Source of the DNA: Clostridium sp.
GTDB taxonomy: Bacteria; Bacillota; Clostridia; Lachnospirales; Lachnospiraceae
Length of the DNA: 50,819 nt
Reading direction: 5' to 3'
NCBI GenBank assembly: GCA_023664385.1
Contig: JAMPFU010000019.1
Location: 1-50,819 of the forward strand
Positions within the stretch are counted from its first letter, which is position 1. The number at the start of each line of letters is the position of its first letter. This document shows, piece by piece, positions 35,345 through 42,498 of the stretch. The notes under the pieces were generated by a model, which saw only the letters and a program-made list of their open reading frames with translations, ran no database searches and had not been told where the DNA came from. A program made the translations under genes and the position numbers.

Positions 35345-36391
35345 ATGGAAGAAAATATGCTTATAAATGGAGAAAAGAAGATAGCTCTTTTAATAGATGC
35401 AGAAAATACAAATGCAAAATACATAGATGTTATTTTGTCAGAAATAAGGAAATATGGAAATATTACCTATCAAAGAATGTATGGTGATTTTCACAATAAT
35501 AGGCTTGCTGAATGGGATAAAAAATCAAAAGAATATGCGATTGTTCCCATTTATCAACAAAATTATACATCAGGGAAAAATGCAGCGGACATAATGCTTG
35601 TAATAGATGCAATGGATATTTTATATCGTCAAAATGTAGATATTTTTTGCATTGTTTCATCAGACAGCGACTTTACCCGACTTGTAAACAGAATAAAAGA
35701 AGATGCTATATATGTAGTTGGTATGGGACAGAGCATGGCGTCAAAAACATTTGTAAAAGCATGTAATGAATATAAATTCCTTGATAAAATTATTGATGAA
35801 GAAGAACCTGATGCTAAAGATGATAAAATAACTGACATGGAAGAAGCTGTGCTTAAAGATGATAACGTGCTTGATAAAGATGAATCTGAAATGAAAGATG
35901 ATAAAGAAGAAAACAGTATTTCAGAACCTGAAAAAAATGTGATTACACCAATAGGAGAAATAAAAAGTGCAATTAACTCTTTGGTGATTGAGGCAGAAAA
36001 TAAGGGGCTGAGAGCTCATTTAGGTTCAACAAAAAGTCAACTGCAACGTATATTTTCTGATTTTGATGAAAGAAATTATGGATATTCACGTTTTAAAAAA
36101 TTTATTGAAGATGAAACAAACGTTGAAATTGAAACAGAAGGAACAAGTATGTATATTGTAAGAAAAAACAATAACAATATTGAAAGGAAAGTTTGCAACT
36201 TTATAAAAGAAAAGGCAAAAGAGGATATTTCTTTACGTATGCTGGGGAATGAAATACATACTAAGTTTCCAAAATTTAGCTATAAAGAGTCAGGATATTC
36301 GCAGTTCTCTAAATTTGTTGCAAGTGTTGAGGGAGTGGAGGTTTATGAGAAAACCAAAAACAAATGGTATATAAGACCAAAGAAAAAGTGA
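35345..36391 (+). CDS. NYN-domain nuclease with two OST-HTH/LOTUS domains
   Basis: 348 residues with AAAGGAG upstream. The N-terminal NYN (PIN-like) domain has LIDAENTN (Asp18), the NAADIMLVIDAMD stretch (Asp82) and VSSDSDFTRLV (Asp107, Asp109), the acidic metal-binding set of the family. An acidic, Lys/Asp-rich linker (about 143-198) follows. Two similar LOTUS/OST-HTH modules come next (about 200-275 and 280-346), each with GYSRF/GYSQF and a KF(I/V) motif. NYN-LOTUS proteins are thought to act on RNA. The target is unknown. It is monocistronic. Confidence 0.88.
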   Translation: MEENMLINGEKKIALLIDAENTNAKYIDVILSEIRKYGNITYQRMYGDFHNNRLAEWDKKSKEYAIVPIYQQNYTSGKNAADIMLVIDAMDILYRQNVDIFCIVSSDSDFTRLVNRIKEDAIYVVGMGQSMASKTFVKACNEYKFLDKIIDEEEPDAKDDKITDMEEAVLKDDNVLDKDESEMKDDKEENSISEPEKNVITPIGEIKSAINSLVIEAENKGLRAHLGSTKSQLQRIFSDFDERNYGYSRFKKFIEDETNVEIETEGTSMYIVRKNNNNIERKVCNFIKEKAKEDISLRMLGNEIHTKFPKFSYKESGYSQFSKFVASVEGVEVYEKTKNKWYIRPKKK

Positions 36392-36583
36392 TACTACATT
36401 AAATGTTCGTCAAATGTATTATTGGATGATAGCCTTATAAAATTGAACCTTGACTTACGAAGTTTGCTTTACGAAGTTACAACGTAAATCAAGAATTAGT
36501 ATTGATTTTTTTCTTTTTATAATGCATAATAATATCAAATCACGATTTGGTAAATTTGGATTTGAGTTATGGAGGCGTTTGCT
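36392..36583 (+). other. non-coding gap with hairpin
   Basis: No gene. An 11-bp imperfect stem CTTGACTTACG...CGTAAATCAAG lies near 36449-36495. CGATTTGGTAAATTTGGATT (36543-36562, part of a 24-bp repeat to 36566) is repeated at 37649-37672, in both places just before a ribosome site. Confidence 0.4.
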
Positions 36584-36671
36584 ATGTTTATCGGCAGAGA
36601 AGCCGAATTGCAATTTTGCAGGATAAATACGAGGAGAAGAAAGGACAGCTTGTGGTGCTTTACGGCAGGCG
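36584..36671 (+). pseudogene. 5' remnant of an AAA/DUF234-type ATPase gene
   Basis: It starts at ATG 36584 with TGGAGG upstream and reads MFIGREAELQF. After a one-base loss in a T run (about 36613) it continues as LQDKYEEKKGQLVVLYGRRR, which is the conserved beginning of the archaeal-type ATPase family. The sequence stops matching just before the expected Walker A (VGKT) and passes straight into the dispersed repeat at 36671. Only about 30 codons survive. Confidence 0.65.
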
Positions 36672-36764
36672 GCGGAAGTCAGATATATGTACGTTACAGA
36701 ATTTAATTAGTTTTAATAAAGTTAGAAGCCTCTGATACTGTTTAACCGCAGTGGCAGGGACTTC
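36671..36764 (+). repeat. dispersed ~92-bp repeat, copy B
   Basis: Second copy of the element at 35032-35123. It interrupts the ATPase remnant. Its end, GAAGCCTCTG...GGCAGGGACTTC then TTTATTTT, can form a terminator-like hairpin. Confidence 0.7.
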
Positions 36765-36875
36765 TTTATTTTAGGTATAAATGTTTATTAATAATAATGA
36801 CATTATTTGTTGCTTGAATTTGTTTGATAGAGTATTATACTATTGATATTCAAGTGTAAAATATGAGGATAAAAT

Positions 36876-37249
36876 ATGGAATCAATAAAAACAGTTGAAG
36901 AATTTAAAAAATTCATGGAAGATAATCATGACATGATTTATTCCAATGCTGTTGATGCAGACAAAATCACTTTAAATGATGAATGGATGCAGGACGATAA
37001 ATGGGAAGAAATCTATCATAAAGGGGTAAGTGGCAATCAAAAATTCTGAAAATAAATTTTTGCAGTTGTATGATGTTCGTTGGGAGTGCTGACCATTGCA
37101 AATATTCAGAAAGCGATGATGTATATATGGTTTATCATCATAAGTTATATAAATATACAATAAATGATATCCCTGATAGAATGAAAGCCGAGCAATTTGA
37201 AAGTGAGATGAAGTATTATGAATCTAAAGAAAATAGAAAATTTTATTGA
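36876..37249 (+). pseudogene. frameshifted hypothetical gene
   Basis: ATG 36876 opens a frame (MESIKTVEEFKKFMEDNHDM...) that ends after 57 codons at TGA, just past a G4 run at 37023-37026. One extra G would join it to the second open frame (KWQSKILKIN...YHHKLYKYTINDIPDRMKAEQFE), giving a protein of about 124 residues ending at 37249. The 3' end overlaps the start of the next gene (37218) by 32 bases. It is small, acidic then basic, with no family recognised. Confidence 0.55.
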
Positions 37250-37637
37250 TAAACAAAAAGTAAGTTTTATATGTTCAGTTGATGATGAAAACTATCCTAA
37301 TGTAAAAGCAATGTTAAAGCCTAGAAAAAGAATAGGACTAACAGAATTTTATTTTTCTACTAATACCTCATCTATGAGAGTAAAGCAATATAAAGATAAT
37401 CCCAATGCCAGTATATACTTTTATCACAAAGGACTAATTAGGTATGTTGGCGTTATGTTAAAAGGAAAAATGGAAGTTTTAACAGACCAAGAAACTAAAA
37501 ATATGATTTGGGAAAAAGGAGACACAATGTTTTATAAAAAAGGTGTAACTGATCCAGATTATTGTGTTTTAAAATTTACTGCTACAGTTGGTAGATATTA
37601 TTCTGATTTAAAAACAGAAGATTTTGATATTAAGTAA
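37218..37637 (+). CDS. pyridoxamine 5'-phosphate oxidase-family protein
   Basis: 139 residues. The FMN-binding split-barrel pattern is present: KVSFICSVDDENYPNVKAM, EFYFSTNTSSMRVKQYKDNPNASIYF, YVGVMLKGKMEVL and KFTATVGRYYS. It resembles the general-stress-protein-26 group of small flavin-binding proteins. The ribosome site is GAGATGAAG only, and the start lies inside the 3' end of the preceding broken gene, so translation may originally have been coupled. It is not closely related to the NimA-like gene at 15648. Confidence 0.85.
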   Translation: MNLKKIENFIDKQKVSFICSVDDENYPNVKAMLKPRKRIGLTEFYFSTNTSSMRVKQYKDNPNASIYFYHKGLIRYVGVMLKGKMEVLTDQETKNMIWEKGDTMFYKKGVTDPDYCVLKFTATVGRYYSDLKTEDFDIK

Positions 37638-37684
37638 TTGCTAAATCCCGATTTGGTAAATTTGGATTTGAGGGAGGAACGAAT

Positions 37685-37942
37685 ATGGAAAATTTTGGTT
37701 CAATGCTTGAAGAAGTCAAAACTCTTGTACAGGATGAAATCAATAATCCTTCGAAGCGTCCTGATTATATATCTGAAACACAGCTCTATGCTATCTTAGA
37801 TGAATTGAATAAAATGGGAAGAATAAGGAATAGTCATTTGTTCTATCCATATTACCCGCGAGGGTTAGCAGATTCTTGGTCCTTCTCAAATCAACTTGGA
37901 GATAAATTGCTGAATTTATTGGAGCTTTATAAAAAATTGTAA
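37685..37942 (+). CDS. hypothetical protein
   Basis: 85 residues with GGGAGGA nine bases upstream, so it is probably translated. It is mostly helical and charged (MLEEVKTLVQDEINNP, TQLYAILDELNKMGR) with an aromatic patch FYPYYPRGLADSWSF. No family recognised. It may be a small immunity-type or regulatory protein, but nothing in the neighbourhood proves it. Confidence 0.6.
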   Translation: MENFGSMLEEVKTLVQDEINNPSKRPDYISETQLYAILDELNKMGRIRNSHLFYPYYPRGLADSWSFSNQLGDKLLNLLELYKKL

Positions 37943-37990
37943 TATTACAATGACAAATTTTAATTTGCATAGGTTATCTGATGAGGATTT

Positions 37991-38224
37991 TTGCTAAATC
38001 AAAGAAAGAGAGAAATGGGGTCGGTACTTTTTCATTATCTGATTGCAGAATGGAATGGTTATTATAAAGGAGCGATAGCATTGCATGGACATCAGCATAA
38101 TCACAAAGATTATAATATTGAGAACCGCAAAATGGGTATCAGGAGATATGATGTTGGTGTTGACGCAAATGGAATGCAGTCTGTGAGTGCAGAGGAGATT
38201 ATAGATTTTTTTAACCAAGCCTAG
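37991..38224 (+). pseudogene. C-terminal fragment of a calcineurin-like phosphoesterase
   Basis: Only the last ~70 residues remain: FHYLIAEWNGYYKGAIALHGHQHNH...RRYDVGVDANG. The GHxH metal-binding motif and the YDVGVDAN ending are typical of metallophosphoesterases. The N-terminal metal ligands (DxH, GDxxD, GNH) are missing. There is no ribosome site, and the TTG start is only formal. Confidence 0.65.
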
Positions 38225-38318
38225 AGAGATAGGGAGAAAATGCCTATTTGGTTATTGAAAGAAATGTATTTCAAATAGAACGTGAAATTAAGTGAAGCCT
38301 ATCGTCGAAATTATAGTG

Positions 38319-38347
38319 TTGTGGGGCAGGAAAACTTGCCTTATAAT
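38319..38347 (+). promoter_or_regulatory. promoter with internal dyad upstream of the DUF3137 gene
   Basis: TTGTGG (38319-38324), 17 bp, TATAAT (38342-38347). The spacer holds GGCAGG-AAAA-CTTGCC, an inverted repeat that could be an operator. Confidence 0.45.
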
Positions 38348-38392
38348 AAAAAAGAAGCTTTTTGATAATAGCATTGAAGCGGAGAATACAAA

Positions 38393-39346
38393 ATGAGTGA
38401 TGATAAAATTATAAAAACAATACGGCAATATCAAATGAAAGAGCAAAGCCTTTCGGGTGTGCATAAGCTGATGACAGTGATTGCATGTATTATACCGTTA
38501 GGCTTGCTTTTTTTGATGGTAAATGTGATTACGGGAGGGATAAAGCCCTTCCATAAATATATATTTATTGCAGCTATCGCCTATCTTTTCTGTATGTTTC
38601 TTGTGGTTCAAGGTATCAAAGGCGTGAAAAGAAAGCTGAAACAATTTGTGGGGGAAACGGTTGTACGGGAGATTATTGCCGAGCGGCTTACTATTTCTAA
38701 ATACGAGCCAAATGGCTCCTTTGATGAAGATTTTTTGAGAACGTCAGGCGTGCTTCCAAGCTATTCAAAAAGCTATGGGTCAGATTATATAAAGGGTACA
38801 TATAAGGGAAAACAAATTACCTATTGTGACATTAAGCTTGAGTCACAAAAAAATGACAAAACGGTCACGGTATTCAATGGCGTTGTTATTAGTCTTGCGC
38901 TTGACAAACCCATCGGAAATAAGCGGGTCAGAATTTTGGAGCGTGGAAGTAAGATAGGAGAAGCCGTTACAAATGCATATATAAATTTTTGGAGTAAGCT
39001 TGGCATTGCCCTTTCGGAGCACACGGTTAAGCTTGAAAGTGTAGAATTTAATGAGAAATTTGAGGTGCAGACCACAGATGACGAGTTTGCATTTTATATA
39101 TTAACGCCGCAGTTTATGGAAAATATCATAAAGATAGACCGTTTGGCAGCGGCACGTACAAATATCTGCTTTGGAAATGACCATGTCAATATAGCGCTCA
39201 ACGGTGGACATGATGCATTTGAGATTGGAAGCAGCCTGCAAAATGTGAATCAATTGGAGGAGTGCAGGCAGAAAATGCGGACAGATTTGAATACGGTTTG
39301 TCTGATTATGGACGAGATACTGAGCAAAGAAAGATTGTTTGGTTAA
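38393..39346 (+). CDS. DUF3137-domain membrane protein
   Basis: 317 residues. Two adjacent membrane segments (about 25-45 and 53-72) are followed by a cytoplasmic domain with VREIIAERL, YGSDYIKGTYKGKQITYCDIKL, FNGVVISLALDK and a C-terminal DEFAFYILTPQFMENI. This pattern matches DUF3137, a family often next to LemA in other genomes, though no lemA is here. The function is unknown. The ribosome site AAGCGGAGA is weak. A hairpin AGCAGGATT-TTT-AATCCTGCT follows the stop. Confidence 0.75.
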   Translation: MSDDKIIKTIRQYQMKEQSLSGVHKLMTVIACIIPLGLLFLMVNVITGGIKPFHKYIFIAAIAYLFCMFLVVQGIKGVKRKLKQFVGETVVREIIAERLTISKYEPNGSFDEDFLRTSGVLPSYSKSYGSDYIKGTYKGKQITYCDIKLESQKNDKTVTVFNGVVISLALDKPIGNKRVRILERGSKIGEAVTNAYINFWSKLGIALSEHTVKLESVEFNEKFEVQTTDDEFAFYILTPQFMENIIKIDRLAAARTNICFGNDHVNIALNGGHDAFEIGSSLQNVNQLEECRQKMRTDLNTVCLIMDEILSKERLFG

Positions 39347-39352
39347 AGTTCT

Positions 39353-39430
39353 AGCAGGATTTTTAATCCTGCTTATAAAAATTCAGAGGAATTTCCTATA
39401 AAATATAAAAGTGCTGAAGGCACTTTTTTT
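39353..39430 (+). terminator. two consecutive terminator hairpins
   Basis: AGCAGGATT-TTT-AATCCTGCT (39353-39373) is followed by AAAAGTGC-TGAAG-GCACTTTT with a T run (39407-39430). They separate the DUF3137 gene from the chemoreceptor. Confidence 0.75.
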
Positions 39431-39431
39431 C

Positions 39432-39503
39432 TTGTTAATTGTACCATATAAGATTATAAGAAGGCACTTTTTTCTTGTTAAATGCCCCATATTAGATTAT
39501 AAT
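39432..39503 (+). promoter_or_regulatory. tandemly duplicated promoter of the chemoreceptor gene
   Basis: Two ~43-bp direct copies each contain a promoter: TTGTTA-17-TATAAG (39432-39460) and TTGTTA-17-TATAAT (39475-39503). The duplication also includes GAAGGCACTTTTTT. The downstream copy is the better match to consensus. Confidence 0.6.
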
Positions 39504-39532
39504 AAAACATATCACAAAAAGGGGGGATTCAT

Positions 39533-41620
39533 TTGAAATCCATAAAGACAAAGATTACGGCTGCCATTGTTGTTTGCTCCTTAATTTGTGCAGTCACAAT
39601 AAGCTTCTTAAGCATATCTAATTCAAGAAATTTATCAAATGCAGATGCAGAAAAGGAGCTTGTTTTAAACAGTGAGAATGCAGGAGCAAAAATCAATGCA
39701 TTAATATCAAGGATTGAACAGTCTGTAGATACCCTTACAGATATTTCCATAGAGCGTTTGGATTTTTCAAGCTTTAAGAATAATAATTCTTACGTTACGG
39801 CCTATACGGATGGCTTGATGGAGGATTTTGTCAAATTTTCTGAGCATACGGATGGGACCATTACGGCTTACATACGGTATAACCCGGATTTTACGGAGCC
39901 TACATCAGGTATTTTTCTTACGAGAAATGACACGACAGCGCCATTTGAAGGTGTGACGCCGACAGATTTCAGCATGTATGAGAAGGATGATTTGGCACAT
40001 GTAGGCTGGTATTACATACCCGTTGAAAATAAGGCGCCTATTTGGATGGATCCATACTTAAATGAAAATATAAATGTATATATGATTTCTTATGTTGTTC
40101 CTGTATATATAGATGGAACATCTGTTGGTATTATTGGCATGGATATTGATTTTGGACAGATAACAGATTATATCGATGAGGTTGCCATTTTTGACTCAGG
40201 CTATTCCTTTTTGGTAAATGCAGAGGGAAAAATATTACATCACAAGGAAATTTCCACGGGAACGGATTTGGCGGAATATAACAATGGGGAGCTTGCAGAG
40301 GTTAAGAAATTTGTAATGGATGATTCCAATGTGGGAAAAATACTGGAGTACAGCTATAATGGAGAAAAGAAATACCTTGCGTTTACGGAGCTAAGTAATG
40401 GAATGAAGCTTGTGCTGACGGTTCCGTTTGACGAAATAAAAGCAAGTGCCAATAAGCTTTCCTTACAGATTTTAGGATTCTTGCTTCTTGGAATTATTAT
40501 ATCATTTGTGCTCGGCTTTATCATAAGCAATAATATTGCAAGCCCTATCAGCCACATAACACGTGTTATTAAGCAGACGGCAGGGCTTGATTTCCGTAAG
40601 TCTGATGAATTAGACATGCTTGTAAAAAAGAATGATGAAACGGGTACAATGGCAAAAGCCGTCGGGGAGATGCAGGAGGTTTTGCGTCAGTTTGTCAATG
40701 ATATGAATCGGGTTAAGGATAGTCTTCTTGCCCATATGGACAGCTTGGATGGTGTAATGAAGGAAAATAATGCCGTAGCTGAGGATAATTCTGCAACGAC
40801 ACAGGAGCTTGCGGCAGGCATGGAGGAGACAACTGCCAACACAGCATTGATTGTGGATAACGTAAGTGCGATTAGAGATAACGTAAATGATATACAGAGC
40901 CTTTCTGATGCAGAGCAGAAGAAATCAAGAGAAATTAAGGCAAATGCAAGAAAGCTTTATGAGGGTACGCTTACCTCAACGGATAAAGCAATGCGGATTT
41001 ATGGTACGATGAAGGCAAGGACTGAGGAGGCAGTGGAGAAATCCATGGTAGTCGCAAAGATTAATGAGCTGACTGACAATATACGCAATATTTCTGAGCA
41101 GACAAATCTGCTTGCGCTGAATGCCAATATAGAGGCAGCAAGAGCAGGCGAGGCAGGAAAAGGCTTTGCCGTTGTGGCTACAGAGATTGGAGCCTTGGCA
41201 AGTCAGACCTTCCAGACGGTTGACGATATAAATGCAATTGTAGGCGAGGCAAATGACGCCGTACAGAATATGACAGAATGTATACAGGTAATCATGGGAT
41301 TCCTTGAGGAAACGGTTGTCCAGGATTACGATGCATTTAAAAATGTAGGCGAGCAATATGAAAAGGATGCAGAAAATTTTGCCGTTGCCATGGAACAAAT
41401 ATCCACAGAGGTATCTGATTTGAACAGTAAGCTTACGCATATTGCAACGACAATTGAAACTGTAAATGCAACAATTCATGAGTCTGCGGATGGCATAGGC
41501 TTTATTGCAGAAAAGTCGGAGTCTGCTGTGGCGAAAACCATGGAGGGATATGACCATCTGAAGGACAGCACAGACAATATTCAGAGATTTAAGGAATTAA
41601 TTGAAGGCTTTGAGGTCTAG
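39533..41620 (+). CDS. methyl-accepting chemotaxis protein
   Basis: 695 residues with a TTG start at 39533, preceded by AAAGGGGGG. Topology: TM1 (about 9-30), an extracellular sensor of about 280 residues of the double-Cache type ([20 protein letters not shown] and [11 protein letters not shown] motifs), TM2 (about 312-335), HAMP, then a long cytoplasmic coiled coil with the kinase-control tip [20 protein letters not shown] near residue 520. It signals to CheA/CheW. The ligand is unknown, although Cache sensors often bind amino acids or organic acids. No che genes are in the window. Confidence 0.95.
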   Translation: MKSIKTKITAAIVVCSLICAVTISFLSISNSRNLSNADAEKELVLNSENAGAKINALISRIEQSVDTLTDISIERLDFSSFKNNNSYVTAYTDGLMEDFVKFSEHTDGTITAYIRYNPDFTEPTSGIFLTRNDTTAPFEGVTPTDFSMYEKDDLAHVGWYYIPVENKAPIWMDPYLNENINVYMISYVVPVYIDGTSVGIIGMDIDFGQITDYIDEVAIFDSGYSFLVNAEGKILHHKEISTGTDLAEYNNGELAEVKKFVMDDSNVGKILEYSYNGEKKYLAFTELSNGMKLVLTVPFDEIKASANKLSLQILGFLLLGIIISFVLGFIISNNIASPISHITRVIKQTAGLDFRKSDELDMLVKKNDETGTMAKAVGEMQEVLRQFVNDMNRVKDSLLAHMDSLDGVMKENNAVAEDNSATTQELAAGMEETTANTALIVDNVSAIRDNVNDIQSLSDAEQKKSREIKANARKLYEGTLTSTDKAMRIYGTMKARTEEAVEKSMVVAKINELTDNIRNISEQTNLLALNANIEAARAGEAGKGFAVVATEIGALASQTFQTVDDINAIVGEANDAVQNMTECIQVIMGFLEETVVQDYDAFKNVGEQYEKDAENFAVAMEQISTEVSDLNSKLTHIATTIETVNATIHESADGIGFIAEKSESAVAKTMEGYDHLKDSTDNIQRFKELIEGFEV

Positions 41621-41683
41621 TACGTTATGCTACCTAAAGTAGCATAGAAAAAATACAGAAAGTAAACAATTGTTGCTAGAAGA

Positions 41684-41738
41684 AATACCACCTTTTTTGC
41701 ATACTAATATAAAAAGTATAAAAAGGCGGTATTTTTTT
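41684..41738 (+). terminator. terminator whose 3' arm holds the ABC gene ribosome site
   Basis: AATACCACCTTTTT (41684-41697) pairs with AAAAAGGCGGTATT (41720-41733), one mismatch, followed by T residues right up to ATG 41739. AAGGCGG in the 3' arm is the only ribosome site for the ABC ATPase. It ends the chemoreceptor transcript and may repress translation. Confidence 0.7.
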
Positions 41739-42497
41739 ATGGACAAAAAAACGATTATTCAGGCAAAGCATTTGAAAAAAAGCTTTGGAAAAGGGGACAG
41801 CTTACAGACAATATATTCAGATTTGAATGTAGATATTTATGAGGGCGACTTTACTGTTATCATGGGCTCCTCAGGAGCGGGAAAATCAACGCTCATGTAT
41901 TCCCTTTCAGGCATGGATAAGCCTGACGGCGGTGAGATTGATTTTGCTGGAACGGATATTACGAAGCTTACAAGCGACAAGCTGGCTGTATTTCGCAGGG
42001 ACAAATGTGGATTTGTGTTCCAGCAGATTTATTTGATTGATAAAATGAGCCTTATGGATAATGTAATAACGGCAGGCGTGCTTACGTCTAAGGATAAGGC
42101 AGACATTGTAAAGCGTGCAAAGGAGCTTTTTGGGCTTGTAAATATACCTGAAAACACACAGAAAAAAATGCCTTCGCTCATTTCAGGCGGTGAGGCGCAG
42201 CGTGCAGGGATTGTGCGTGCAGTTATAAACAATCCTAAGGTTTTGTTTGCCGATGAACCTACAGGAGCGCTTAATTCAGCAAATTCAGCGGCAGTGCTTG
42301 ATGTTTTTTCCTCCCTTCATAAAAAGGGACAAAGCATAGTTATGGTAACCCATGATAAAAAATCTGCATTAAGGGGAAGCAGGATTTTATACATAAAGGA
42401 TGGTCAGATTTTTGGCGAGTGCGACCTTGGAAATTATAGTGAAGACCCTGAACGTACAGCAAAGTTTGAGGCTTTTATTACGGAAATGGGGTGGTAA
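41739..42497 (+). CDS. ABC transporter ATP-binding protein (MacB/LolD-like)
   Basis: 252 residues from ATG 41739; the upstream part of the ORF overlaps the terminator and is not family-like. Walker A GSSGAGKST (43-51), Q-loop FVFQQIYL, signature SGGEAQRAG (a variant of LSGGQ), Walker B VLFADEPTGALN and H-loop VTHDKKSA are all present. It powers the FtsX-type permease that starts two bases later. Such pairs in Firmicutes often export antimicrobial peptides or give peptide resistance; that role is inference. Confidence 0.93.
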   Translation: MDKKTIIQAKHLKKSFGKGDSLQTIYSDLNVDIYEGDFTVIMGSSGAGKSTLMYSLSGMDKPDGGEIDFAGTDITKLTSDKLAVFRRDKCGFVFQQIYLIDKMSLMDNVITAGVLTSKDKADIVKRAKELFGLVNIPENTQKKMPSLISGGEAQRAGIVRAVINNPKVLFADEPTGALNSANSAAVLDVFSSLHKKGQSIVMVTHDKKSALRGSRILYIKDGQIFGECDLGNYSEDPERTAKFEAFITEMGW

Positions 42498-42498
42498 G

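Noticed and set aside
36547-36735. 62-codon ORF as a gene
   Set aside because: It reads one frame of the ATPase remnant and then the dispersed repeat; start precedes the remnant's own ribosome site.
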